DNA of 64,000 bases, from contig JAAXNY010000016.1 of NCBI GenBank assembly GCA_013420905.1, forward strand, positions 1,240,001-1,304,000, written 5' to 3'. The notes under the pieces were generated by a model that was given only the letters and a program-made list of their open reading frames with translations, searched no databases and had not been told where the DNA came from. The DNA comes from Collybia mongolica (lineage: Eukaryota; Basidiomycota; Agaricomycetes; Agaricales; Clitocybaceae). Made by a program: the position numbers and the translations under genes. How positions within the stretch are numbered: position 1 is the stretch's first letter; every line of letters begins with the position of its first letter. This document shows positions 35,982 through 48,385 of this stretch, in pieces.

Positions 35982-38900
35982 TTACTTCGCCTTCGTGGCA
36001 AGCCTTGTACTGCGCCGAGCTGGTAACCTACCCTCGGGAACATCATCGCTGCCTACCACTACAGTGCTTCGTTCACTGCTCAACTGAACCCTTGGAGGAC
36101 ATGCGGCAACATTTGTAGATCGATTATTTCCACCCTGGGGTGCAGCAGGACCCTCTATATCCACCTGGTCGACATTTGGCTGACTTGGAACGGTTGTGCG
36201 CACCGCGATCTGGGGCCCTGATTCCGCACATGTAATTGGTGTCGTTTCTCCTCCTACACCTGCCTCATGTCGTTCCGAATGTGATGTGCTACCCCCTGGT
36301 GATCGACCATTCGTATCATGAGTCAATGAGGGGACCTGCACCTGCTGTACTGGAATCCGGCGAGGTCTTGGTCGCGGACGGATTGGGACAGCTACGTTTT
36401 CTTCCTCAACCTCATCTGGAAAAAATCTTGGTGCCCGAGCTCTGCACGCGCGTGGTAGACGACCTTCAGGTCGTGCAATGGTGGTTTCAGGCATAGGTAT
36501 GTTGTCGTCGTCGTGTGTCGCTGTAGAATCAGAGTCTGAAGTTTGCCCTTCAGAATCACGACTATCAGACCATTGCATTGCGACAGCGGCTACCCCACCA
36601 CCTCGGCCTCCAGGTACCCTGCCTCTCCCGCGAGCGCGTCCACGGGCCTGACTACCTCTTCCCCTTCCACGTGTTCCCCCTCGCACAGCCCGTGCCCTTG
36701 CCTTCTCGGCCTCTGCTTCTACTCTCTTTGCATGACGCTCTGCCGCCTTCCGCGCTTTCTCTTCCATCTTCCTCACCGCTGCAATTTCCTTATGGTGATC
36801 ATCAATCGCCTTTCGTCTTGCCTTGAAACGATCAGAAGCCTCCTTGAATACCTCCCCCATTCCAGTTTCCCATGTCTGTCGTGCAAGATGCTCTATCATT
36901 TCTGGAGCAGTCATATGACGTGCTTGACCCGAGGTAAGCTTCCTCTTCCCAGCCTTCCGTCGTTCCTTAGCAAAAGCCTTTTGACGCAACCGCTCATTTT
37001 CCAGATCCATCAATTTCATTTGAGCGTAATCCTGCTCAAGCTCCACCCCAACCTGCTCAATGATTGCTCGCAGCATCGCATTCTCTTCGCGAAGTGCTCG
37101 GCGTGAGGCCGTATGCGGAAGTGGAGGCGGGACCTCGATGTGATACCGCTGTACCTGCTGAGGCTCGGCAATGGGCGAAGCGCTGGCATCAGCACCGCTG
37201 TCGAGTGCAGGGGCTCCGGGATCATCACCATTCGGTGTCCAGGTATCAATATCAGGAGAAGATGGAGCTGCAGATGTGACAGGTGTGGTGTGTGGTGTCA
37301 GTGTGTGTGCCACCGATGCAGCTGGGGAGGGGTTTGGTGTCGGAACGAGTGATGATGGGAGCTGGGCTGGCAGAGGTTGCGCAGCTTGCGTCGTCGTATT
37401 TTTTGCCGGTTCAAATGCAGATGTAGGAATTGCATTACGGTCAAACGGGTAGATACCAGTCTTTCTGAATGCCGCTCGGATAGTCGCCGGTTTAAAAGCG
37501 GTACTCCGAGCATCGTGATAGTACTGTAGTAGATTGTCCTTTGTAATGGGTATGTTGTCTTGCGAAGCTTGTGTGACCTGCGATTTCCATGCACGAGCGA
37601 GTGGACCAAATACGCCGACATCACATGGCTGCAATGCATGTGTGGTATGTGAAGGAAGACAGATGATGATAATATGATGCCAGGCTGCAAATTTAATAAA
37701 GGGATAGGTACAATGCGAATTATGTCCATCAAGAATGAGAAGACGATACTCTTCTGGTGTCTGAGGTCTGGTATTTGGCTCGAAGTCCCGCTCCAACCAT
37801 TTGAGGCCCAGCTCCTGGTCCGTCCAACCCTTCGGAGAGAGAGAAATACTAGGCAAATAACATTAACGAGGAGGGCTTGATCAAGATAGGTGACTGTGAA
37901 GGTACATACCTAGCGGCAGATGGATTGTTCTCAGGCCTTCCCCATTCTGGATTACGACGCGCTCCCTGGAAAATGATGGATGGAATAAGCGCAGTTCCAC
38001 CAGCGCAGACTGCCTCAATAATCGTAACAAGCTCACGATTTCCATCCTCGACAGAATAAATGGTTGCTTGGTCACGATCAACAATTGCTGCGGCCTTCGC
38101 ACCTATGCCCAGCTGCACCCCTTTCTCATCCATGTTCCAGGTATTCTCCGGCTTGATACTGAACTCCTGCACAACCTGCTCCAAAATGTCATAGAACCCA
38201 TCCACTGCTATCTTATTGAGAGCCTTCGCCCTACACTTCTCAAGACCAGTCGTCGCCTTGACTTTGAGGTCAGGATGTCGCGCAAGGAATCGTTTGGGCC
38301 ACGACTCGCCAATAGGTTTCCCAGAGATCTCAGAGGCATATTGAGTAAGGGTAGAATAAGTCAATGGTACTCCCCGGCGGCCCAGAACTTTCGCCCACTT
38401 GACGAGAACTTCCTCCTCAGCTAACGACAGGTTTTGCTGACCCACGTGTGCCTCTGCACGTGTACAGAGCCCTTTGATGCGGTCGCCAAGGGTGCTACGA
38501 GGTACACGGTAGATGTTTGCGGCCTGGCGAGTTGATAAATGTTGGTCCCCGTTCGGTTTGTAACCAGCTTCGTTGATAGCCACGATGGCGAGCTGAATGC
38601 GGTCTTCTTGTGGTAGTGCAAGGATGTCGGCAGAGGGAAGTGAGGTAGGCGGCAGTGGCATGATACGTAGAGTTGTAGACGAGGAGGATTAGTTGGTGTT
38701 GGCAGGGATTCAGGGGGGAGTTGTGTTCTGAGTGGGGTTCTTCCATGCAACTTGTATTTATCTTATGCAATACTGGCGAGCCTCTGAGGTGTGCGAAGGG
38801 AACCTAAGCACAGAATGAACACATATTGAAACATATTGATCATACTCTTCATGTATGTAAAACAAAATATGCACGCGAATAATGACCGGATAGGAGTTTG

Positions 38901-39620
38901 ATCATCACGTTGAAACCAGCCATTAGAAATGACATACATGCATTGAGAAAGTGTTTTGGTGACGTTTGATGATGCGGCAACGCATATGCAAAGCCCATTT
39001 TCCCTTGAGATTACTCCTCCGCATGAAATTCATTCGGGATCAGTGAGGTGCGGAAAACGGCAAGTTGACGTATTCATGCATGTGTGGAGATTAAAAAAAT
39101 GGCTAAAAATCAAGGAACATCAGTAAATGAAGGAAGAAGGCATGGAGAACAGCATACCTTGAAACATCAGCACGCCCGTTCAATTCCCTGTTCACGATTG
39201 TTGGGTTGGTTTGGTGACTTTCTGAAGGCCAAAATGTGCATGAAGCAGTTTTGCGGCAGGAATGAGCCAGTGGTGTGAAAGTGAAACACAGAAAATGAAG
39301 ATGAAAGGACACAAATCAAAGTGAAGAGGAACCACAGCAAGTTTGAAGGTGAAACGATGAAAATTGAGGCCGAGGTGAGGCTGCTATCACATCAGGCACC
39401 ATCGATCAATTAAGAAAACATGCCAAAACACCGGATTGCCCTGCATCATCACTCCGAATCTCGATAACAGTTGACCTCTGGCAAAGCAGCTGTGGTACAC
39501 AGTGTCGCACACCCATCTCCTCAAAATTTGAGCCCAAAAAACCTTGACCCAATTGCTGTTTGAGCCGGAATTTAAGCATTGGCCGAGTACCCAGGGTGGC
39601 CGAGTAGGTGACCGGCTATA
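35830..39620 (-). mobile_element. pogo/Fot-like DNA transposon (approximate limits)
   Basis: An intact transposase gene at 35982-38661 defines the element. The ends are not certain: CCAAGTCGGCCAGG near 35835 faces TGGCCGAGTA copies near 39580-39606 in inverted orientation, a candidate subterminal or terminal repeat. I could not confirm TA duplications at both ends. The right-hand untranslated part (38662 to ~39600) has no other gene. Confidence 0.4.
35982..38661 (-). CDS. pogo-type (Tc1/mariner superfamily) DDE transposase
   Basis: Two exons, 37910-38661 and 35982-37848, with a 61-nt intron; 2619 nt, 872 residues, in frame and without stops. Residues ~15-60 are a psq-type helix-turn-helix (TRQAANIYRVPRSTLGDRI); ~75-145 a CENP-B/Tc5-type DNA-binding domain (LTYSTLTQYASEI...WPKRFLARHP). 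The DDE_1 domain starts near 175: first Asp in NMDEKGVQLG, second in LILDGHNSH, third in LQPCDVGVFGPL. After the domain comes an unusually long tail of about 450 residues: a Pro/Thr-rich stretch, a coiled coil (ENAMLRAIIEQV onward), a Lys/Arg/Ala-rich helix, an RG-repeat block near 36600-36690, and an acidic/Ser-rich end. The frame is fully open, so this copy may be autonomous. Confidence 0.93.
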
Positions 39621-39782
39621 GTAATGGATAAAAAGAGGGCGGCGAAGAGGTTTGATACCACTAGAATACGAGACACCAGACCGTCCGAGACAGACTCCGA
39701 GGGCAAAGCTAGGGACTTTTGATCAATTGCTATCCGTTGCGCATGACATTTGATGACTTATAAGCGCTGGCAAAGCTGATTT
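38662..39782. other. Non-coding flank of the transposon and intergenic
   Basis: 1.1 kb upstream of the transposase, AT-richer, with no recognisable gene. It should contain the transposase promoter and the right end of the element; the repeated word TGGCCGAGTA at 39579-39606 is the only clear internal structure. Confidence 0.4.
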
Positions 39783-40146
39783 TTATGTGAATTCGATATC
39801 CTCAGCCAAGATGCACCATTTGGGTTGGCTGAAGGCGTAGGTTAATGTGACAGAGTGCGGTCCCGTTTTTGGATCACCCAGAGTGCTCTTGATTATTGGC
39901 ACTTGGTAAGCCAGAACTTCTGCCCACTCATCTCCTTTGGATTTTAGATACGTACATGTAGAACCGGAATGGGTTGCTCCAGGAGACGCACCGTTAGAGA
40001 TAAGTTGACAGCGGCTCAAATACCAATTGCACGATAGATGTATCTACTCATTGGAACCACACTATGGCCCATATAAGCGCTACTCTTGCGAGGCACATCA
40101 CAATCACACCGAGGATGCACCCACTGAATTTGTTGACATTGGCCAT
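39783..40146 (-). CDS. Possible small membrane-anchored protein, unknown function
   Basis: Two exons, 40061-40146 and 39783-40014, separated by a 46-nt intron with GT and AG ends, give about 105 residues in one frame. The N-terminus (MANVNKFSGCILGVIVMCLA) is followed by further hydrophobic residues, so it is a signal anchor or uncleaved signal peptide; the remainder is hydrophilic with three cysteines and ends AEDIEFT. I do not recognise the family. It could equally be a fragment of a larger gene. Support is only the joined frame and the plausible start. Confidence 0.35.
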
Positions 40147-40299
40147 TGCTGTAGATTAATAAGATAGCTAAAATCGACGTGGGGTAAATAAGAAATAAGA
40201 AATAGAATCGAACAAGATTGTGACCTGTGAGGACCTAAATACGAATCGGTTGGTCAATACCGTTTGCATGGACATCAGCAAATCCTGATCAGTCTGGTG

Positions 40300-41745
40300 C
40301 CTAGTGTGACAGCACTGTGCAGAGACCTACAGTACCACAGAGTCCACAGTACACGTCCCTATAGTGGCAGCTCTGTATGGTGACACAGATCTTCTGTGAA
40401 TCACTGTGTAAGCTATCATTTTCACTGTGTATAACTGCACAGGACAGGGGGATTCCCTATAGAGCTTTCCAGTCATACCTATCCTCTGTATTGTTTTGGG
40501 TAATGCAATGAATTCAGGCAAGGAATGTTCAACATTAGAGGATCACACAGGTTCACAAAATGAGGTGGCAATAAATATATTCACCAGCATGGGTATAAGC
40601 GTAAATATAAGCTGAAAATATATGGCAGATGGGAAGCATATGGTAGATCAAGGATGGGTTACTAATTAGTTGAGAATGATGTCGAGATTCATGTCATCCG
40701 GGGTCAGCTTCCCTTTCTTCAATTGCATCCTGGAATAAACATGAGTCGGTTCAAGTACTAAGGATACATGAGCACTTGCCTTCCAACCCTGCCGACGCCC
40801 TCCAACATATCACCAATCCTCATACCATGATAACGATCCCCCCCAAGACCACCAATAAGACCCATGACCACCCCGTGTATTTCTGCATATCCATCAGGCC
40901 ATTAGTACAATGTGGCAATCATACTAGGGTCGTCGAGGGATAGGGAGGTCCCTTGCTGCATTGTTGTGCCATTGTTGGGGGTAGTTCCAAGTTTGGGGCC
41001 ATAAGCATAAGTGTGATGTGGCAGGTGTACGAGGGTGGGTGAACATACCTGGTGGGTACTTCCTGACATGGGACAGGCAGTTAGCATGATGTGGCACTAG
41101 GGATGGCCAGAGATTGAGGGAGGTGGAGAGGGGGGCTGTTGTCCAGTCATTGTTGATGGTGATGAAGGTGGGTGGTTGTTTGCACGAGCTACCTTCAAAC
41201 AAAAGCACTAAGTATTTTGAAACTCAGCCTGAGAAACCCGCACACCACTCAAACGGGTGTGGGTTTCGACCATAATGCATGCACATACCCACCCAAATAT
41301 GTACTTCTTGGAGCAGGCATGGAGAAGCAACAACACCATCAAGGGAGATGTGGTAGCATTGGCATGAGTACAAATGCTTGCAGGTTTAATCCCTTGGTTC
41401 GGCACAAAGGCCAATCCAAGATTGTTGAAGGAAACTACATCGGAATACAGTAACATATCCTTCCTGAATAAATACATAGATGAGGAGCTATTTTATGCAT
41501 CTTATTAGTTCCCATTACAGTTTTTTTTATCAAGCTACTTGTTCAACAACATGGACTTAGTGGCTAATCTGACATGATCTGTATAGAAATAAGGGCTCCT
41601 TTATGATGATGTACAGGCCCGAAACATCCAAACAAAGCTGCACAGAGAAGGCCCAATCTGTACAGGCCAAATGTACTCTATCCAACTCTGCACAGAACTG
41701 TGAAGTCAAAGTCCAGCTCTGCATAGCACTGTGAAGACACAAATG
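40300..41745. other. Non-coding stretch with inverted CTGTGCAGAG-like ends; possible decayed DNA element
   Basis: Near 40309 the sequence reads ACAGCACTGTGCAGAG, and near 41735 its inverse relative (reverse complement ACAGTGCTATGCAGAG) occurs, with further CTCTGCACAG words at 41640-41700. Between them only short frames exist. This suggests a ~1.4-kb element with subterminal repeats, but I found no target duplication. It may also be simple sequence drift. Confidence 0.3.
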
Positions 41746-41799
41746 AATTTGAGAGACGCTGCGGTTCCTGTCGGCTATTTGTGGGAAAAATCAGGGTTT

Positions 41800-42097
41800 G
41801 CTGATGGAGGGTCACTAGAGAAGGGCAGGCAGTAGTAAAGCTTCTACAGGTCGAACTAAGTAGATGATCAGACAGATGCTCTTCAATCGTAAGGTGTAGG
41901 AGACTCGGAAATAAGGAAAGCCATCTTGAGGGAAGTGAGAACGACAATAACTTAGGGAGTCCTTGGTATAGATTAAGGCTGGTTATAATTGCAGACGGGT
42001 TCCCCCAGTTGCCATTCTCAGCGGGCCAACCATCAAAGTCTCAATCAAGAATGAAAATGCTAAACACTAGAATAGCCAAAGCTACGGTGAATGGATG
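41800..42097 (-). pseudogene. F-box/LRR protein pseudogene, C-terminal part
   Basis: The minus strand encodes LPSRWLSLFPSLLHLTIEEH and further residues closely matching the C-terminal 90 residues of the F-box/LRR-like paralogue at 62752-64000, but with frame damage. It ends exactly at 42097, where the outer transposon begins; the sequence that continues the alignment lies at 52268. It is therefore the downstream half of a gene split by the 10-kb insertion. Confidence 0.85.
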
Positions 42098-42128
42098 CAT
42101 CAGTATTCTAACAATTTTCTTTTTGGGT

Positions 42129-42146
42129 TTGTACAAGCTTGTACAA
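42129..42146. repeat. 18-bp perfect palindrome near left end of outer element
   Basis: TTGTACAAGCTTGTACAA is its own reverse complement. It starts 31 bp inside the left terminus, the same offset as in the short relative at 60913-60930. A transposase-binding site is a natural guess. Confidence 0.9.
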
Positions 42147-42429
42147 GTTGTGAAAGTGAGAAAGTGGCAAGTCGACAAGCTATGTCCAAATTTCTGCAAG
42201 TCTGGTTTGATTTCGTACGAAAAGTACTAAAGTCCACAAGTCCACAAGCACAAAAGCTCAAAACTTCAAAGGCTACGGTGTTATTTGTAATAAAAAAAAA
42301 CACGAGTATTAGAAAGGGGTTAAAACGAGATTAATGGGTGAATTTCGGGTTGCAAACTGGTAGAACGAGCGAAAGAATGGTAGAAAATGGAAGTACTGCA
42401 AAGAAAGACTGGGATTCTTATTAAAATGG

Positions 42430-42790
42430 TCTAGGTGTGTTACCGTGATGGCGGGAGTAGAAGAATGAGACGGGGAGCGGTGGAAGAATGGAACGAGGGG
42501 ACTAAAGCCGCGGTAATGCAATGTGATATTGACCTGGTCTGATAGGCATGTTGCTGGGATGGTGGGGGGCAGAAGCACGGGATGACAGGCGGCAGAGGAA
42601 GGGAACATGAAACGAGGGGCGGTAGAGCAATGAAACACGAAATGAGTGGCGGTAGACAAACAAAACAACGGGCGGTGGAAGAACGAGATGAGCGGCGATA
42701 AATGAATGAGAGGAGGAGTGATGAACCAACGAAATAACTTGAATGGGCGGTAAATGAACAAAAAGCGGCAGTAGAAGAATGAACCGGCAT
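42430..42790. repeat. Degenerate minisatellite-like array
   Basis: Roughly ten diverged copies of a GCGGTAGAAGAATGAA-like word with spacing of about 20-40 bp, interrupted by unrelated bases. It creates artificial proline/serine/histidine-rich frames on the minus strand. No gene is indicated. Confidence 0.55.
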
Positions 42791-43786
42791 ACTGAGGGTG
42801 GTCTATTCATCAGATGACTTTGTCGGGCTACTGGGCACATAGATGTTGCGACACCTTCGTGCCATTGCTGGGGCATTCAAAATCGGTACCTTCTGCTCTT
42901 GTTCGACCTGTGCCCCACATTTGCTCAAAATCCGATTCTAGCGGCGTTCCGTGAGATTCTTCGAATTTTCAATCCAGTCGTCCGTAAACCTATGATCATC
43001 CCGACCTTCCACAAACGACGCACGCGCAGCTTAGAGATGACCAGCCTCCCACGTCGGCCCACGTCAATGCAGAGCAAGATAGGTATCATGGCCATCGTAG
43101 ATCCTCTCGGTTTGCATCGACACGACACTGGTTCTTGCCGGGGAAGCTTTTTGCGTCACCTGTGGTATCTTGACCGTAAGCTATATAGATTTTCACTGTC
43201 CTTTTTGTACGCAATTTTGTTAGTACCAGGTGTACGTTGTATTTTCATGATTTTAAGTCTGCCTTGTATACATACATTACATAGATCCAATCACGACGGT
43301 AATTGTAATTTCAGCTGGTAATGGAGTGTTGAGCTGCACTTGAGAGCCAGTTGCGGCCGTGGTCGAGAACACACAAGAAATGGCCTGCATGGCATCAGCA
43401 GGGGCAAAGCTTGTTGAAGGTGACGTTTGCTAGGGCCAAACGGGCACCTAGAATGAAGATCATCACGTGTCGGGGCTGAATATTGAATTGCAAAAAAGTT
43501 CCGACTCAGTCCCCTTTGTAACCTCTGCACACGTTCTGTGTGGGCAATTATTCACAAGTGTGTAGCATGAAGAGATATAGGTCCGCTCGACATGTCTGCC
43601 TCAAACTGCTTTTTTACCCAGCTTTATACTGCTCACATTCCAATAACTACACCACGGGTTGACCTGCTCAGTGCTGCCAGGTACCGTGCCAGTTCTCAAC
43701 TCACTAAATTAATTAGAATTAGACCAATATGCAGAAACATGGTTCAAATTGTGGCACTCTGAATCAGTGTCGGGTAGGTCATTCAT

Positions 43787-43796
43787 CATTCAGGCC
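43787..43796. repeat. Target-site duplication CATTCAGGCC, left
   Basis: Exact match to 50790-50799 on the same strand, immediately outside the inverted repeat of the second-level element. Confidence 0.85.
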
Positions 43797-43819
43797 AGTA
43801 CTTCACACTCCCCCACATC

Positions 43820-44040
43820 CTGCAGAGGATTCCGATTGGAATCCAGAGGAATGCAGGAGGATTTTGAGAAAGTTTTAAAACAGAAAATTCCTTTGAGGAA
43901 TTCCGCAATATTCCGCTCGGAACACAGAATTCCGATCAGAATCATCAGAATTCCGCAGAATTTTGAGGAATTTCTTACAAAGTGTGGAAGAAGAAAATTC
44001 TCAAAGGAATTCCGCAACATTTTGCTTGGATTCTGATCAG
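43820..44040. repeat. Subterminal repeat array, left
   Basis: About ten copies of words such as GGAATTCCG, AGAATTCCG and GGATTCCG in both orientations. The same words recur near the right end. Such arrays are known transposase-binding regions in CACTA and some Mutator elements; here that role is inference. Confidence 0.7.
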
Positions 44041-45043
44041 AATTCATAAGTTTTAAGTCAAAACAGTCAATAAAGTCAATAGTATATCTAACATTTTGGA
44101 CTCCAACCAAAAGTTGTGCACCTCACTTACAGATCAGACACATCACACATCCACCATCACTCTCACACTCAAACACAACCTCAAAGTGATCTTAATTAAA
44201 AGTAAGAACAGAGTATGATATCAAGTAGTGCCCCAAAAAAAAATACATTGCTAAAAATACATCTCAACCTACACTGACCATATGCAAGCAAGATGCACAC
44301 CCTGAAAAGAGAACGGTCAGTTGAAAGGGCAGAGTGTATGCTTTCAGAAACACCCAGGCTCGGGATGTGTCGTTGAGCGGTCATCTTGCAGTTAATTAAA
44401 TCAGTTGGTTACAGTTAGTGGCAGGTAAGAGCAGGTACTCACCATATGCAATGACGAAGTGCATCGGGAAAGAGGTGTGGTCAATCAGAAGAGAACCATG
44501 AACACTCTCAAGAACACCCTCCCTTGGCGCATACGGTTTGATGGTTGTCATGCAATAAAAAAAACAAATTTATAGGGCCAGGATGAAGAGAAGGCACTCA
44601 CCATATGAAACAAAGGCACAAACCGTGACAAGCATGCGGTCATTCAATAGAGGAATGGGAACGCATCCAGGAACACCAAGCGTTATGCCATACAGATCAG
44701 CGGTTGTCTTGCAATAAAAATTTGAGTTTATGGGGCAGGGTGATGAGGAGGCACTAACTTGGCATATGACAAATCAATCGTTCATTGTGCACATGGGACG
44801 TCAAGTAATAGCGAGTTCAGCGCACTCAGGAACCCTAGGCGTTTTTCTAAACGGCCCAGAACTCGGCACACAATGAGCAAAGTGATTGGTGAGGAGATGA
44901 AGTGAGGACTTACTCACCTAGGGCCGCTCCCGGGACACCGCACATCCCACATGCTTAATGTCCGGCTCAGGGAGACATAGGATGATGAAGAATGTTAGTC
45001 ATACCTGTAAAGAACATGGCATTGGTATATCAGTTAACAAGAT

Positions 45044-45261
45044 TGTTGAACTTAGCAGCAAAGGAAGGAAAGAGCAGGAAATAAAAGAGTGAATTTTGAT
45101 AGTAAAATAATGTACATAATCGTTCGTATAAATACATAAATAATATAACTCCTATAGAAATAATAAATCATATGTGAGTCTGTTAGAAAAACAAATGCGA
45201 AACTTTATATGTCCATGTGATTTTACATGTCATGTGAATGCCGGATCACTCTATTCCAACA
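45044..45261 (-). repeat. 3' LTR of copia copy B
   Basis: 218 bp, TGTTGAAC...TTCCAACA on the plus strand. On its inner side, at 45262-45271, the minus strand reads AAGGGGGAG: the polypurine tract that primes plus-strand synthesis. Confidence 0.95.
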
Positions 45262-48200
45262 CTCCCCCTTGATCCGAGTGCATACCTATTAATTTGGTTT
45301 TTTGTTCGTGTTCAGGGCGCGGCAGTGGTTTAGTGAAAATGTCTGCTCGGTTGTCGGCAGACGCGCAGTGGAATATTTTTATTTCTCCAGAAGCTAAGCA
45401 TTCGCGCACGAAATGGTGTTTGATGTCAATGTGTTTGCTGCGGGCGTGAAAAACTGCATTGTTTGCAAATAAGATCGCCGATTGGTTGTCTGTGATGAGA
45501 TCGGTAGGTTTTTTGCATGGAAATCCGAAGTTGGCTATCAATGATCTAATCCAGGTAACTTCTTGTGTCGCATGGCAGAGCGCCATGTATTCCACCTCCA
45601 TACTTGATAAGGCAACTGTCGGCTGCTTCTTGGAGCTCCATGAGATCACCGAGTCTCTGAGTAAGGTGACGTAGCTGGAAATTGATCTTTGATCATCGGG
45701 ACTATTTCCCCAGTCCGCATCAGCATAGGTTCGGATAATCAAATTTGAGTTATTATTTGATCAGTAGAATAGGCCATGGTCCATTGTTCCTTTCAAATAA
45801 CGGAAGACGCGTTTGACTGCAGTCCAATGTTCGGGACCTGGGTGACTTGAAAATTGACTGAGGTGTTGTGTAGCATATGCAGTCTTGGGATGCGTTGAGA
45901 TTGCACCCCAGATGAGCATTCCGATGGCTGTCAGATAGAATTTCTCGATTTCAGGGTATCGCCGATCATCTTCGGTGAGTTTGATCAATTTGATGCCATG
46001 ATCGAGCGGTGTTGCGATAGGGTTCGCGTTTTCAAGACCCATTTTCTTGATAATTTTCTCGAGGTATGGTTGTTGTGATAATTTAATAGATCCATTGGTG
46101 AACCTTTTTACTGAGATGCCAACGATTTGGCTAGCTTCTCCTAGGTCAGAGATTTCAAAGTGTGTCTTGAGTTTGGCTTTGAAGTCTTTGATGGTTACAA
46201 GGGTTGCACCCAAATTAGACATGTCATCCACATGTACTCCAACAATTACCAGATTATCTCCAGATCCTCAGATATAGACGCATTGATCGGCCATCATTTT
46301 TCGGAACTTCATTTTGAAAAATGCGGAGTTGAGGAGTTTGTTCCATTCTCGTCCAGATTGTTTAAGTCCATAAATAGTTTTTAATAATTTCCAGATGCGT
46401 GATGTGCCGTCTTCAAAGCCTGGAGGCTGCAATAAATAAATATCTTCCTTGAGAATGGCATTTAGATAAGCGCCTTTGATGTCGATGGTGTGAAAATGTA
46501 GATTATAGGCGGCGGCAATGGCTACCATGAAGCGGAGGGTGTCCATCCGAACAACTGGGGCATAGGTTTCCAGATAATCTATGCCGGGCTTCTGTGAGCA
46601 TCCCTTGGCAATGAGTCTAGACTTGGCCTTGTAGAATTTTCCATCTCCATCGGTCTTGGCCTTCCATACCCATTTGGATTTGATGGGATCACGATCTGTA
46701 GGCAATTCGGTCAACTCATATGTGCCGAGATCTTTCAATTGTTGGATTTCTTCCTCCATAGATTTTTTCCATAAAGTGCTTTGTAATGCCTCTTGGATTT
46801 CAGTGGGTTCATAAATTGTGCTGATGAAGGCAAAATCAGGGATATTGAATGTAGGAGTATTTTCTTCCTCATCAATAATTTTGGTGATGTAGCCAGAGTC
46901 AGGTAAATCTTGATGTACTTCTTTGGGACCTCGGGCTGCGGGATTATGTAATAATCAATAATTTGGTAGTGTCGTTGATGCAATTCGGCTTGATGGTTCT
47001 CGAATCGGTTGTGATCATGGCTGTGTTGATTTTTCGATCATCTGACTTGTAGTCATTGTGGGGGCAGTTTCTGGCATTTGAGCCGTTGTTTGCTTGTTTA
47101 TTGCTGTCTCCCCCTCGAGCTGCAATGGCGAAAACCATTCAATTGTTTCTGGATTTTTGCTGTCTACAAATTTGACATTTTGCGGTGCTTGCACTTGTCT
47201 TGCACCCGGATTAAAATATCTGTAGGCACGCGATTGATCCGAAAGTCCGGTGAAAATGAATTCGCGTGATTTCGGCTCGAGTTTGCTAAGGTTTTCACCC
47301 TGATGCAATACCCAGCACTTCGTTCCGAATTCTCGGAGATTTGATGCATCGGGCTTCTTGCCCGTAAATATTTCCTCCGGAGTTTTATTGATCAAGATCC
47401 GAGTTGGAGATCGATTCTTGAGGTACATGGCATATGCTACTGCTTCCGGCCACAAGAATTTCGGCATATTTCTTGCAATAAGCATTGCGCGCGCATGTTC
47501 TACAATTGTTCGGTTTGCGCGCTCGGCAATTCCGTTCTGGGCCGAAGAGTATGGGGCTGTGACCTCAGAGCGGATTCCTTTTTCCGCTAGAAATCTTTGT
47601 ACTTTGTCATTTACATATTCCGTTCCGTTGTCGAATCGTATGGCTTTCAATGTTTTCCCAACTTGAGTGTTTATGTAAGCATTATAATTTTTGATTGAAG
47701 TATTGATTTCTTTGGCTTCTTTGGTTTTTAGGAAATTGATGACGGTCCAGCGGCATTTCCCATCAGTAAATGAGATGTAATATCTTTCCCCTCGAATTCC
47801 TGTTGTCCGGGCAGGTCCCCATAAATCTGTGAGGGTCATCTCACCAATTTCGTTAAAAGTTGTGTTTGAAAACTTTGGGAATGATGCCATGGTTTGTTTT
47901 GCTTGAATGCAGGCCGTGCAATCATTGGGATCAATGGATTCGTCGACTTCCATCCCATCAATCATTTTCTTTGATTTCAACATTTTAATTGATGCAATGT
48001 TGAGATGTCCAAAAATTCGGTGCCATTCGTCCCATGTGCGAGCTTCTGATGCAATTAAAGCCATATTGGGAATACTGATCTTTGCCATCAAATTGTAAAG
48101 CCGGCCGATTTTTCGACCTTGTAAGATGATGTCGGTAGATTTCGGGGGTGATATATTGATGTATTCTCCTTTTAGATTCAGGGTGAACCCTGCATCTGTG

Positions 48201-48385
48201 ATGCACCCAACCGAAATAAGATTATAGGGTGCATTTGGAGTGTGGACAACATTTGTCAACGTAATTGGTATGTGGTGATTGCCTACTTTGCATAAGATCT
48301 TTACCAATCCTCTTCCTAGTCCCGGAGTTGATCCGAATCCAATAATTTTGTGTCCGGGGGTTTCTTTGTAATTTCTGAAGGTTGA
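45262..48385 (-). pseudogene. copia pol segment of copy B (integrase, RT, RNase H), with four TGA stops
   Basis: Blocks in one frame order: integrase (48307-47015, with WHRIFGHLNIAS, FDNGTEY and a GKKPD-type C-terminus), reverse transcriptase (46759-45761, YETYAPVV-like YLETYAPVVRMDTLRFM, and the catalytic HVDDM) and RNase H (45742-45251, YADADWG, SSMEVEYMAL, TDNQSAIL). Stops at 47015, 46955, 46268 and 45761 are all TGA, so the polyprotein cannot be made from this copy. The break pattern is described in the findings. Confidence 0.9.

Noticed and set aside
35849..38812. Direct repeat GGGAACCTAA on both sides of the transposase as a target duplication
   Set aside because: pogo elements duplicate TA, the right copy lies within the likely untranslated region, and flanking bases do not fit element ends.
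42309..42876. Pro/Ser/His-rich frames of 116-150 codons on the minus strand
   Set aside because: They arise from the degenerate minisatellite array; overlapping frames look equally 'coding' and none matches a family.
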